NCBI GenBank assembly: GCA_944470555.2
Contig: OX104129.1
Location: 84,218,820-84,282,819, forward strand
From: Heterobilharzia americana
Taxonomy: Eukaryota > Platyhelminthes > Trematoda > Strigeidida > Schistosomatidae
Direction: 5' to 3'
DNA: 64,000 nucleotides
Shown: positions 10,515 to 21,466 of the stretch, in pieces
How the letters are laid out: every line of letters starts with the position of its first letter
Numbering within the stretch: position 1 is the first letter of the stretch
Program-made: the position numbers and the translations under genes
Notes under the pieces: model-generated
What the model was told of the DNA's origin: nothing
Databases searched by the model: none
Seen by the model: the letters and a program-made list of their open reading frames with translations, nothing else

Positions 10515-10725
10515 TATTTGTAGCTCAGGTGGATGGTCTTGGTTGTACTGTGTTCCCTGAGCTGGAGTGTTTATTCGCGAAGCTTTCATCGTTATTCTAG
10601 ACCAAATTATCAGCAATAAACTTCAGTATGAAGTGCTCATGATGTCGTCTAGAAATAGGATGAAAGCTTAAAGAGTTAACAACCCAGCTCAGAGAACACG
10701 ATACAACCAGGACGATCTCGCACAT
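10515..10725. repeat. Foldback element related to the PLE flanks
   Basis: Left arm about 10,520-10,595 and right arm about 10,648-10,722 are reverse complements at roughly 75%: GGTTGTACTGTGTTC/TCGTGTTCTCTGAGCTG and AAGCTTTCATC...TCTAGAC pairs. The centre ACTTCAGTATGAAGT is itself near-palindromic. The same words are in the arms at 2.0-2.7 kb. No coding content. Confidence 0.65.
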
Positions 10726-10947
10726 TCTCTTCTTCTTCCTCTTCTTCATCTTCTTCTTAAATGGACACAGTCATATAATTCAGGTACGCAATAACTACAA
10801 TGTCGAACATGAAATTGAGAAAGAATTTTTCCAGTTTATTGTAAATTTTTACGTAGAATCCCAAAAGTTTAGTAAAGTGGGAACAACAGGAAAAAAAATA
10901 ATGAGGAAAGTGGCACATATCAGCTGAAAGATTAGAGTTGTGATATC
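10726..10947. other. Unassigned DNA with TTC-rich run
   Basis: A CTTCTTCTTCCTCTTCTTC-type run at about 10,727-10,757, otherwise nothing recognised. Confidence 0.4.
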
Positions 10948-12535
10948 AGGGATTGATTGGCATGATAGTTGTACGCCTGTCATAAGTGAAACTGGCTAAC
11001 GATATACACATTGAATAAAAATCTTTCATTTCAATGAAAAGAAATAAAATTCAGAATTATAATCATGACAGTAACTATTTTAAAGTGATTTTTGCGTCGA
11101 TTAGCAGTATGGTGAATCAAGTACTGATAAGAAGCCATAAATTTCAGTAATTTTGAAGCAAAAAGTCATTTTCCAGGGAGTTGTGGGGATTTGGAAATAC
11201 TACAAGTTGGTATTCATTGCAGACAAACGCAAGTTGCAGGAAGAAAGGGAACCTGGGAGCACCGGAGAGCTGTTACATCCCAGTATGGGACTCCTCAGCA
11301 GTGCGCAACAACCACCACGTCAGCCATCAAAAAGATGAGTGTTTCAGTCAATATCTGTGTGAATGGAAAACCTGTGATATGACAAACATGAAACCACCAG
11401 CCCGCTCATTACCACATCACTACTCCAGACTCCAGGAAAACTCAATATTCTACAAATTAAGAGTAGTTGTGTATTGTAAACCACTTGTGACAACAATCGA
11501 CTGTTGGCCCACATGAGGCGGTTGGCCCAAACACTGTTGCCACTCACATTCTCATTTCAAATCTCATTTCTATGAACATCCATGATTTCCTACACCACTG
11601 GTTGAATCCCATCAATCCAGTTTATAATGACACCACTCATTGACACTGTGGCGAAATGTACTTCGATGTTATATACTGAGTGTCTGTCAACAGGAAGTTC
11701 TACTTTGTCATGTCATTTAACCTAATGACCACAACACATGGTCAATCAAGAGACTATGATCAGTGTTGATCATTAACAACTAGGAAAGCGTATCATTTAC
11801 CTACAGATGATCATTTCGGGTACAGAATCCAGTCAAGAACAAGGTCAGTTGTGGCTTGCACTGAGTGAATTACAGAGGGCACATCAGTTTCCCGACTGTT
11901 GCAGATAAGCTCGACTGTCGAGTGTCGACAAACATGCAGCTTAGGTCACTTCCTATCGTCTGAAAGCATTCTCTTAGCCTATCCACTAGTGATTACCAAC
12001 GATATCAAAACAATTATTGCATATTTTGATAACGTTATTAGAGGACGAAGATCATCTTAACTGTCTGATGCATTTGTGCAATACACATTCCGAACAACAT
12101 GATCACCCCGGCAACCCTCCTCCTCCCCCCCCCTCCGACATATTCACTTATCTCAAGTCAATTTATCTATCAATATGATAGGTCAGATCTAATGAAAATG
12201 AAAGGTTGTGACACTAGTCTCCATTATGTATGTGATCAGTTCACCAAGGATAACCGAGGTGAATTAGGTGAAACAACAAATTGCCTTTGTACACACAAAG
12301 TAGAATTGAAGTTTACGAATGGCTAACGCTCCGACAAATTTCAGTATACCCAACTGACTATTCCTATATAATATATATTAAATTCTCTTTTCCTATTAAC
12401 TTTACGATTCATTCTGATGTTTGTGTTATTTTTAGGACAGATGAAGATGGATATCTGTCAGCTAAACTTATCAAAGTTTACGTGTTAAATTGTTCATACA
12501 TCCTAGTCTGCATAGCACGATTTCTCCTTCTTGTA
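10948..12535 (+). repeat. Large inverted repeat, left arm
   Basis: The arm reappears in reverse complement at 14,108-15,586 with only scattered differences by eye, ending outside at AGGGATTGATTGG (10,948 and 15,586). Similarity weakens over the innermost 60 bases. The arm holds a SINE-H copy (11.2-11.3 kb), a C-rich run (about 12,120-12,133) and a hydrophobic open frame from 12,281 that resembles no known family. About 105 bases at 11,110-11,218 have no counterpart in the other arm. Confidence 0.85.
11225..11335 (-). mobile_element. SINE-H hammerhead block in left arm
   Basis: On the minus strand: stem I GCGCACTG, an intact CTGAGGA core (plus coordinates 11,292-11,298), stem II GTCCCATACTGGGA, then GTAA where GAAA is needed (A13 is T), then CAGCTCTCC and GGTGCTCCCAGG. 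The mirrored copy at 15.34 kb has the same GTAA change, so the mutation predates the arm duplication. The tRNA head is not clear here. Confidence 0.65.
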
Positions 12536-12944
12536 TTGGCATATATACAATGTAAATCGGTAAACATACTGGGATGTGACATAATCATTTATGCAAGTTT
12601 GAGGTTTGCTGTAAAACAGGTATCTTGTTGTCTCAATAGTGATAAATTGAGCTGCATAGTATGTTTCAATGTCATACTTCCCCTCTGTATGGCACTTTAA
12701 GAAATGAATCCTTTTTAGGGACCAAGGAAAGTATACGCTTTGAGGTTAGCTGTTTTCTACAGCAATATCCGTTTTCCATAAGTGTGTCTGTCATAAATTT
12801 GCTCTCATCATCCATTGTATCAAATTTACAGATTCGTTGGGTCCTATGGAATAAACATCTTACTAACTTTGCTTTATAATTGATTGGATAAAAGCTATTG
12901 AAACTCAGGTACTGTCCTGTTCATGTAGGCTTTTTATATATTGA
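12536..12944. other. Inverted-repeat spacer, left part
   Basis: AT-rich; open frames seen here have no recognisable motif. Confidence 0.35.
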
Positions 12945-13331
12945 TCATGTGATAGATCTGTTTTCCCTCCGACACAGCAGTACAACAAGAAATGTAAGTT
13001 GATGGTCATTTTCTTTCTTACATATCAGTCTGATATGACTTTGTATGGTATTCAGCCTTTTTAACAAACCTACAGCATCCTTATCTGTGTTGCATATTAT
13101 AATTACATCAACAACATACCTTCTATAGAATGTGACTTTATTGATTAAATCCTGAGCCATCAGTTCAATATTTGACGTATATACATCTGCCAATAATGGT
13201 CCTATACCACTCCCCATAGAAACACCGTCAATCTGTTGGAAGTCTTTTCCTTCGAGAGTAAAATTAAACTTGTCAGTGTACAATAAAATTAGCTCTTTTA
13301 AATGCATTGGAGAAGGACAGCATCCATGCAT
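12945..13331 (-). pseudogene. Penelope-like element reverse transcriptase fragment
   Basis: The frame contains DFQQIDGVSMGSGIGPLLAD (RT motif B region; PLEs have F.Q..G.AMGSPLSP.LAN.Y), then FYRRYVVDVIIICN, the catalytic motif C, where YVDD has become YVVD. LKRLNTIQSHIRLICKKEND and LTFLVVLLCRRE follow as expected. The first catalytic aspartate is replaced and both ends are missing, so it is inactive. Confidence 0.75.
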
Positions 13332-13334
13332 TCA

Positions 13335-13725
13335 GATCAACCTAGGACCAGGCATCACTGCGTAACACTCAGAGTTGTCACACTTCATATCACTATATCA
13401 AGTAAACAGACTGGTGCGCAAGATGAAGATAAGAAAATTCAGTCAAAAGAAATATAACGTGCGCGAAGAAAGAAACGAAGAATGAGAAAGTGGTGAGAAT
13501 CAGTATAGTGTTGTTAAGATGAGGATAATGTATGTATACATCTGCGCCACTAACATCGGTTCTCAGCCATTTTGTCATGTAGAGTCTCCAACCACTGGTT
13601 CCTCTTGTCCTGCGGACCCCAAACGACCAGTATGCATCGCCCCACATGGCTCAAACCAACATTCAAAAACTTCATACATTAATGGCATGATTTAGTCTCA
13701 CCATATGGAGAGGGATGGAAAGAAG
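13335..13725 (-). mobile_element. RTE-B retrotransposon 3' end
   Basis: Minus strand carries the far C-terminal words of a second RTE family: TNGLSH/MWG-type stretch, GVRRTRGTSGWRLYMTKWLR and DVSGADVYIHYPHL, matching the better preserved 44-kb copy (GWGPRDKRNQWSGALDDMAQ, NRCQWRRC). The 3' flank GGACCAGGCATCACTGCGTA recurs at 43.74 and 55.84 kb. Non-functional. Confidence 0.6.
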
Positions 13726-14107
13726 AATGATTCGAAGGCATATAATCTCAAAGAATATTAACTGTTTTCCTCAGAGATACATCAGTAAATCAAGAGTTGA
13801 AATCAAAGGAATACATTTTCTTATCTCTAATATTCATATGAGTAAGACAATCAACAAGGGATAAAATATCTTTCAGTGAATACTTACATAAACCATTATG
13901 AATCAGACTCAGTATTTCATCTAACCCTTTCACCAATTTGTGTGTGGAAGACTGAGACATTTACATTATGAGCATAGTGGATTATAAATTTTATGAATGT
14001 TTGGTAGTCTATATAGGCATTTAAAATCATATCGCATGGATTTCAAGGAACTTAACGCCACTTTAGCAATAACATCCATATGAAGGAGTTTAGCTAGATT
14101 AAACAAC
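13726..14107. other. Inverted-repeat spacer, right part
   Basis: No recognised coding or repeat signature. Confidence 0.35.
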
Positions 14108-15586
14108 TAGAGAAGAGTACTTGTCCTATGTAGACTAGAATGAATGAGAAATTTAACACATAAACTTTGATAAGTTTAGCTGACAGATATCCATCTTCAT
14201 CTGTCCTAAAAATAACACAAACATCAGAATGAATCGTAAAGTTAATAGGAAAAGAGAATTTAATATATATTATATAGGAATAGTCAGTTGGGTATACTGA
14301 AATTTGTCGGAGCGTTAGCCATTCGTAAACTTCAATTCTACTTTGTGTGTACAAAGGCAATTTGTTGTTTCACCTAATTCACCTCGGTTATCCTTGGTGA
14401 ACTGATCACATACATAATGGAGACTAGTGTCACAACCTTTCATTTTCATTAGATCTGACCTATCATATTGATAGATAAATTGACTTGAGATAAGTGAATA
14501 TGTCGGAGGGGGGGGGGAGGAGGAGGGTTGCCGGGGTGATCATGTTGTTCGGAATGTGTATTGCACAAATGCATCAGACAGTTAAGATGATCTTCGTCCT
14601 CTAATAACGTTATCAAAATATGCAATAATTGTTTTGATATCGTTGGTAATCACTAGTGGATAGGCTAAGAGAATGCTTTCAGACGATAGGAAGTGACCTA
14701 AGCTGCATGTTTGTCGACACTCGACAGTCGAGCTTATCTGCAACAGTCGGGAAACTGATGTGCCCTCTGTAATTCACTCAGTGCAAGCCACAACTGACCT
14801 TGTTCTTGACTGGATTCTGTACCCGAAATGATCATCTGTAGGTAAATGATACGCTTTCCTAGTTGTTAATGATCAACACTGATCATAGTCTCTTGATTGA
14901 CCATGTGTTGTGGTCATTAGGTTAAATGACATGACAAAGTAGAACTTCCTGTTGACAGACACTCAGTATATAACATCGAAGTACATTTCGCCACAGTGTC
15001 AATGAGTGGTGTCATTATAAACTGGATTGATGGGATTCAACCAGTGGTGTAGGAAATCATGGATGTTCATAGAAATGAGATTTGAAATGAGAATGTGAGT
15101 GGCAACAGTATTTGGGCCAACCGCCTCATGTGGGCCAACAGTCGATTGTTGTCACAAGTGGTTTACAATACACAACTACTCTTAATTTGTAGAATATTGA
15201 GTTTTCCTGGAGTCTGGAGTAGTGATGTGGTAATGAGCGGGCTGGTGGTTTCATGTCTGTCATATCACAGGTTTTCCATTCACATAGATATTGAGTGAAA
15301 CATTCATCTTTTTGATGGCTGGCGTGTTCGTTGTTGCGCACTGCTGAGGAGTCCTATACTTGGATGTAACAGCTATCCGGTGCTCCCAGGTTTCCTTTCT
15401 TCCTTCAACTTCTGTTTGTCTGCATACTGCTAATCGACGCAAAAATGACTTTAAAATAGTTACTGTCATGATTATAATTCTGAATTTTATTTCTTTTCAT
15501 TGAAATGAAAGATTTTTATTCAATGTGTATATCGTTAGCCTGTTTCACATATGACAGGCGTACAACTATCATGCCAATCAATCCCT
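14108..15586 (-). repeat. Large inverted repeat, right arm
   Basis: Reverse complement of 10,948-12,535. It is about 110 bases shorter because a single block is missing between GCAGTATG and CAGACAAAC (about 15,425). It includes a G-rich run (about 14,506-14,518) mirroring the C run of the left arm. Confidence 0.85.
15315..15415 (+). mobile_element. SINE-H hammerhead block in right arm
   Basis: Plus strand: TTGCGCACTG, intact CTGAGGA core (15,344-15,350), stem II GTCCTATACTTGGA (one pair lost), GTAA instead of GAAA, CAGCTATCC and GGTGCTCCCAGG. Mirror of the left-arm copy with a few private changes. Confidence 0.65.
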
Positions 15587-16310
15587 CTGCATATGTATAT
15601 TCCTCAACAAACATTCTGAAGACAATGAAATTTTAATTTAGAGCTTATGCGGAATAACTAAAATATGAAATTCAATAAACCGGAAATTGATTCCTTCTCT
15701 ATGATTTGTCTGTTGCCGTTAGTGTTGCCATTCTAATCATCTATTTTATGCCTATATAATTTGGATAGACATGAACGGAAATATCAATCTTACAAACTGA
15801 TACCTACACACAGAGACATAATGATCAATGGAAAATAAAAAGCAGGAGAATAACAGAAATTATTGAATAGGTATATCTACAGTTAAATTATAACTATGCG
15901 TATTATCATGAGCACCATTATCAGAGTGTATTCCAGTGATATAGATGAGAATGACGCAACTTCCATATGTTTCTAAGTTTGTCTTTGTGTTGTTTTTGAT
16001 CAAGATTAAGGAAGATAATTCTGATGTGAATGAAAAGTTGACTAGATGACTGGATTTTATATAACAGATATACAACAGAGATTTTGTAAAAAGAATTTGG
16101 AAAAAAAATGAAGGTAAAGATGCATCAAAACTCCTTCTGAAGAACTGGATAAACATGGTCCTAATCCAATATTGTACGGAGACTTAGGATTCTCAGCAAA
16201 CATGACATAAGAGTTTTACTTTCGGGCAACAAATACCCTACACTCTTAAGTTAAAGATGTAGTATCTAAAGGAAATCAACAGAACTGCTGAAACCATTAA
16301 TATAAGAGTA
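15587..16310. other. Unassigned DNA
   Basis: A 98-codon minus-strand frame (15,860-16,156) is AT-rich and without motifs. Nothing else seen. Confidence 0.35.
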
Positions 16311-16450
16311 AAACATGGGCACTGTGGACGATTGTAATTCTATTTCAGGCTGTTTATTAGGAATACCATATAGTGAAACAGTAGCATTTACTGGATAACG
16401 TTTCGGACACTATTTATTCTCCATATTCATTCCAGGCAACTAATTCCACA
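16311..16450 (-). repeat. Dispersed repeat, member of inverted pair
   Basis: Contains the complement of AACGTTATCCAGTAAAT and TGTTTCACTATATGGTATTC; a plus-strand relative lies at 18,140-18,237 and a weaker one at 20,165-20,236. Family unknown. The RTE-A insertion at 16,470 separates the first two. Confidence 0.5.
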
Positions 16451-16454
16451 ACTT

Positions 16455-16469
16455 CGAGACCGACTTTAT
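16455..16469 (+). repeat. Target-site duplication, left
   Basis: CGAGACCGACTTTAT next to the RTE-A 3' tail. The partner at 17,757-17,771 differs at one base. Confidence 0.75.
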
Positions 16470-16471
16470 TA

Positions 16472-16536
<65 letters not shown>

Positions 16537-17756
16537 CCCTTGGGTTCCTAATGGAACATAGGGCTTCAGTAGCACGCCTCCAGTGACCTCTGTTCTCTGA
16601 GATCTTTTGAACCTAGTCCCACGACAGCCCAGAAGCTCTCATTTCCTCCTCGCACGACCTCCTCCATGTCACCCTCATCTCAGACGCCCAACTCGTCGCT
16701 TCCCATGGGGATTCCACTCGAGCAACTGGCCTGACGCGTGATGTCACCAGTCGGCCTTCTCAGTGCATGGCCAATCCATCTCCACTTCTTCCTGCATATT
16801 TGTTGCGTGATAGGTTCTTGCTTCGTTGGTTCGTTCCCAGAGTTCCTTCTTGCTTATTCTTTCTGGCCATCTGATCTCCAGTAGCGAGCCAGCGTAAGCA
16901 GTTGTTGATGAATGTCTGTAGTTTATTGGAAATGCCTTTCGTGACGCGCCAAGCCTCTGAACCATCCAAGAGCACTGACTTGACGTTGGTGTTGAAAATC
17001 CGTATCTTCTTACGCATGCTGAGTGCAGAAGATCTCCACATTGGTTTCAGGCTAATGAATGCCTGTCTTGCTTTTCCGATTCTGACTTTGACATCCTCGT
17101 CCGTCCCGCCTGTAGTTGAAACAGTGCTTCCTAGATAGGTGAAGGAGGTTACTTCCTTTAGGTTTCGCCCGTTGATGGTGATTGGAGTTTGTTGTTGTTG
17201 TTGATGGTGGTGGTGCGGTATCTTCATCACTTCTGTCTTCTCTATATTCACCTGATGTCCCGTCTTAGCTGCCTCTTCTATCAACTTGTTAGTTTTTGCC
17301 TGCAGATCTTCAAGTTTATGTGGCATTAGGCACAAGTCATCGGCGAAATCCAAGTCTTCTAGGTTCTTTTCCGCACTCCAGCCAGTGTATCCCCCTCTTC
17401 TCACAGCTCCCCACTGTTTCCTGCATGACCCAGTCCACCACAATCAGGAATATCATGGGGGATAGTAGGCAACCTTGTTTCACTCCTGTCTTCACTTCAA
17501 AAGCATCACTGAGCTTCCCATTGTGAATTACTTGGCTGGCATGTGGCATGCGTCTTCATATACTTGTTGAATGAGGCTGATAAAGGTTTGCGGTATTCCG
17601 TAGTATAGTATTGAAGCAGTTTCCAAATTACTTCTCGGTCGACGCTGTCAAACGCCTTCTCAAAGTCGATGAAGTTGAGGCAGAGAGCTGATCGCCATTC
17701 TATGCTCTGTTCTATAATGATGCGAAGCGTTGCAATTTGGTCTGCACATGATTTGT
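16470..17756 (-). mobile_element. RTE-A retrotransposon, 5'-truncated, recent insertion
   Basis: About 1.29 kb on the minus strand, with an (ATT)n tail of roughly 60 bases (16,470-16,533) at the 3' end and truncation inside the RT at the other end. Minus-strand RT has FIDFEKAFDSVDREV (motif A), KQGCLLSPMIFLIVVDW (motif B) and DFADDLCLMPHK with both catalytic aspartates, then HHHHQQQQQ, GRNLKEVTSFTYLGSTVSTT and the C-terminal region. A few frameshifts break it. A 15-bp target-site duplication with one mismatch flanks it, the hallmark of target-primed insertion. Confidence 0.9.
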
Positions 17757-17771
17757 CGAGACAGACTTTAT
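17757..17771 (+). repeat. Target-site duplication, right
   Basis: CGAGACAGACTTTAT at the truncated 5' edge of the minus-strand RTE-A; 14 of 15 bases equal the left copy. Confidence 0.75.
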
Positions 17772-17859
17772 GTATTCCTAATTCTCTATCCTTCTCTGTA
17801 ATGATAAGGGTAGTAGAATTTTCCATATATCTGGGACAGGTGCAGAATCATTTCGATTG

Positions 17860-18240
17860 CTGCATGTGTTTGGTGTTGATTTGATAAACAAAGATCCAGT
17901 CGGTTATCAATCTCTCCCTCCATCCACTCAACTAAGTTAGTTTTCAACACTTTCACCCTATCCCACCCTACTGTGTGATTGTGTGCCATCACATGCAGAG
18001 TTATAGCCAAGCGTTCCTCTAATTCCTAATAAGATAAGAAATCTGGAGGAAAGCTTGTCCATAGCTCTGCTTGCAATGATACACAATCACACAGTAGGGT
18101 GAGACAGGGCGACTGTGTTGAAAACTAGCTTAGTTGGATGGAGGAAGAGAATGAATATGGACAATAAATTGTGTCCAAAACGTTATCCAGTAAATACTAC
18201 TGTTTTACTGTGTGATATTTCTAATAAACAGACTAAAATG
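17860..18240. repeat. Foldback plus dispersed repeat
   Basis: Arms 17,925-17,985 (ACTAAGTTAGTTTTCAACAC, CCCACCCTACTGTGTGATTG) and 18,082-18,145 are reverse complements with few mismatches around a loop of about 95 bases. The block after it (TGGACAATAAATTGTGTCC onward) recurs near 16.4 and 20.2 kb. Single-arm relatives with GTACAGTGGTACTATCCCGC are at 57.8 and 58.6 kb. Family unknown. Confidence 0.55.
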
Positions 18241-18779
18241 GAATTAATATGCTGAAAGCAGTTCCCGAAAACCTCTGTAGAGGTTAAGAAACTAGAAAAT
18301 AAATTGACAATCACGTTACACTCCATAGAAACGGGTCACAAAATTCATATTGATGGAACCGAGGTTCTATAAAAAGATTTTGGATCATAAGTTAAAAAAT
18401 TGGCAATCGAATCGACGCAGTTTCAAAAGACGAGATGGGGTACAGTTAACTGCCCTCCTTAGTGAGCAGAAAGAAGGACTTTAGCATTCACCTTCAACAT
18501 CAGTCCCAACTTTGATATCTCTGCACCAGCAACAACACGCACATACACTGGATTGATTTCATTTGTTATTCTTATTATCGTCACATCCATTGTTACTTTC
18601 TCCGTTCTCATCTGACAAATGAATGATAAATTCGTTAACACTATTCACTCCCAATATAACAACTGAAATGACACACATATCCACCTCGTATGTTCCACTG
18701 TTCCTATAAAATTATCATTTTTGTTTGTTCGAGATAGGTGTGGTTTGCTAGACTAGTATTTATACTAGATGATGGTTAA
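18241..18779. other. Unassigned DNA
   Basis: Nothing recognised; a 60-codon minus frame is featureless. Confidence 0.35.
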
Positions 18780-18880
18780 AGATGAAATGAAAATTTGAAT
18801 CGCGTCCGGGTTCGAACCAGCAACCACCACGTTTCGCGCCCTGTGCTCTACCAACTGAGCTGCTTATAAAATTACCGAAT
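18780..18880 (-). repeat. tRNA-like SINE head (good A and B boxes)
   Basis: On the minus strand GCTCAGTTGGTAGAGCAC gives a tRNA-like D-arm/A-box and GGTTCGAACCC a perfect B-box, about 45 bases apart. The acceptor ends do not pair and the anticodon arm is not recognisable, and an AT-rich SINE-like body (TTCAAATTTTCATTTC) follows directly. So this is a tRNA-derived SINE head with possible pol III promoter activity, not a tRNA gene. Confidence 0.6.
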
Positions 18881-19205
18881 GACTATAATGTTACCTGTGA
18901 CTATTTTTGTCTGCTATTTACAATCAAGGATAAAATGACTGGCAACACACTTACACACATACACATACTCTAGGTATACAACAAGAGACGAACAACTTTA
19001 TACTGAATGATTAGTTATCATATTTTGGAAAGACAGTGATTATATACAAGGAGGATTGGACAAGGACACTTAAAACGCGACTTTGAATTCATTTATTTAT
19101 GCTTGATATCTTAATTTTCATTATTTTCCTGAAGAAGTTCGCATCAGACTTCCGTGCGAAACATTGGAGTGATTTTATACCATTAGACATGCTGTGACTT
19201 ATCGA
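18881..19205. other. Unassigned DNA
   Basis: No motif recognised. Confidence 0.3.
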
Positions 19206-19560
19206 ATGCAAACTATGGTGTAAATTGCTTTGCTTTGCTGAGGAGTCTGTCGGTAAAGTAGTTCTGTTGACTGGATACGAGTGTAACAGCAATGAGGTGT
19301 TTTTCTTGGATGACCAGAAGTGCTATGATGGTGCTGCCTTCCCTGTGGGGATTGGGTTGTTTATGAAAGGTTGTCTGGCGAAAATTCATACTCCAACTCG
19401 CCCCTGGGTCTTTCGGTGCATGTGTTGTGGGTTTTCTCTTTCCGGCTTTCGAGCAACCAAATTTCAAAGTGACAGTCGGCAGAAGGTTGTGTGTTGTAGG
19501 CTTCAAGTAGATGTCCAGTGTACTGTGTTGTCATTGGTGACCATGATGCTCCTCTACTGA
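19206..19560 (+). repeat. Dispersed repeat shared with 41.6 kb
   Basis: TGGTGTAAATTGCTTTGC ... TTCTTGGATGACCAGAAGTG ... GGTGCTGCCTTC is matched, with decay, at about 41,599-41,710 (TGGTGTAAATTACTTCAC ... CCTTGGATGATCAACAGTGG ... GGTGCTGTCTTC). Open frames of 111 (+) and 97 (-) codons overlap here but match nothing known. I cannot assign the family. Confidence 0.5.
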
Positions 19561-20267
19561 ATACGGATTGTCATCATTCTTTTGAAGGGGTTGGATAGTG
19601 CACATAATTCTTAGAAAACACGTCTGGATGTGGTATCGTGATAGGCATGCTATTGCCAGCTTTCGACAAGCGCTTACATACTCACTTTTTATACCTGAGC
19701 ATACATACATGACCTCACAGTGATTCCAAGCTATTTGGTAACATAAATTTTTCTAACTGTGGCAGTATAATCCCTAAACCGATGGAGTTTGTTACTGAGC
19801 TACTTCTAAGGTAAGAATGCCACCGCCATCTAAGCTTAAGTAAGATTTTTAAACTAGTTGACGAAACAAAGGACCCTAGCTAGATATGAATTGATGGGCC
19901 CTAATAAGATGAATAATTTAAAGAAGAGTTCAGCTATAACTATTCGTGCGATAGAATATAGCAGGGTGGATAGGGTTGGAGTCCCGAAGGCTAACCCTAA
20001 TGAAATGTAGAAAAGATTAATAACCGAATCATTGTTTACCGAATCAAAACCATATATGGTCAGCAACATTTTCCAGATATGTGAAAAATCTTACAAGCTA
20101 TGCCATAAAGAATGTGAGAGAATTCGAGTTACACATTAACCATGTCTCAAAGTTGTGAAGTTAACTAATATGACTGTAGACAATAAATTGTATCTGAAAC
20201 ATAATCCAATGAATAATAAGACTGTTTCATGGTGTCCATAATGGCGGCACCTACTCATTGCTGCATG
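19561..20267. other. Unassigned DNA with a dispersed-repeat scrap
   Basis: 20,165-20,236 carries GACAATAAATTGTATC and ATAATCCAATGAATAATAAG, relatives of the 18.2-kb repeat. The rest, including a 71-codon minus frame at 19,854-20,069, is unrecognised. Confidence 0.4.
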
Positions 20268-21466
20268 GGTACAGATTGGCAGTCAACTGGATCTCTACCT
20301 CAACTTCATCCACTTCGAAAAGGCCGGTCTTCGACAGCGTCAACTGAGAAGTAATTTGGACAGCAGCAGCTTCAACACTACGAAATACCACAAACCTTTA
20401 TCAATCTCATCCAACAACTATATGAAGATGCCACATGTCAAGTAATTCACAATGGGAAGCTCAGTGATACCTTTGAATTGAAGAGAGGAAAGAGTAAGAT
20501 AAAGCTGTCTACTATCACCCATGATATTTCTGATCGTGGTGGACTGGATCATGCAGCAAACTGTGAGCAGCGAGGAGTAGGGGATACACTGGACCGTGGA
20601 AAAAAAGAACCCAGAAGACTTGGATTTCGTCGATGATTTATATCTGATATCACACAAACTCGAAGATCTATAGGCGAAAACTAACAAGTTGACAGAAGAG
20701 GTGAGGCAGCAAAGACGGGACTTCAAGTGAATGTAAAGAAGATGGAGGTGATGATGATACCCAACCAACACCAACAACAACAGGTTCCAGTCACCATCAA
20801 CAGGAGAAACTTAAAGGAAGTAGCCTCTTTCACCTATCTAGGCAGCACCGTTTCAACTACAGGGGACGGCGGTACAGACGAGGACGTCAAAACCAGGATC
20901 GGAAAGACAACAAGACAGGCTTTCATTAATCTAAAATAATCATTGTGGAGATCAACTGCACTCAGCATGTGGAATAATATCCAAATTTTCAACAGCAACG
21001 TCAAGTCAGTGCTTCTATATGGTTCAGAAACTTGGTGCATCACGAAAGGGATTCCTAACAAATTACAGATATCGATCAACAACTGCCGCCTACGCTGCCT
21101 CGTTACTGAAGCTCAGATGGTCAGGATAATAAGAATAAGCAACAAGGAACTCTGGCTGGCTGGTGATGAACCAACCAAGAAGCTATCACTCAACAACTAT
21201 ACAGAAGGAAGTGGAGATGGATTGTGCATACCCTGATAAGACCGATTGGGGACATCACAAACTAGGCCAGGTACTCAAGTGGAACCCAGATGGGAAGCAA
21301 CGAGTTGGGCGTATGTGGTGAGGGTGACGTGGAGGAGATGATGTGAGCAAGAAATGAGAGCTTCTGGGCTGTCGTGGAGCTATGTTCAAAAGATTGCAAT
21401 GAACAGTGCAGTGGAAACGTGCTACTGAAGCGGTATGTTCGAATAGGAATAATAATAATAAAAATA
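20268..21466 (+). mobile_element. RTE-A retrotransposon, 5'-truncated
   Basis: Starts inside the RT at ATTGGCAGTCAACTGG and runs to an AATAATAATAATAAAAATAA tail. RT motif A is broken; motif C region reads DDLYLIS-like after a frame change, followed by a Q-run, INRRNLKEVASFTYLGSTVS and SVLLYGSETWCITKGI. Flanks ATTGCTGCATG (20,257-20,267) and ATTGCTACATG (about 21,471-21,481) could be an 11-bp target-site duplication with one mismatch. Inactive. Confidence 0.8.

Noticed and set aside
12281..12700. 139-codon plus-strand frame, mirrored by an 88-codon minus frame at 14,094-14,360
   Set aside because: The two agree only because they lie in the inverted repeat arms; the rest of the frame leaves the arm and diverges. 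No domain, AT-rich hydrophobic composition, no start context. Not called a gene.
18780..18880. A possible tRNA gene on the minus strand with perfect B-box
   Set aside because: Acceptor ends do not pair, no clear anticodon arm, and a SINE-like body follows. Kept as a tRNA-like SINE head.
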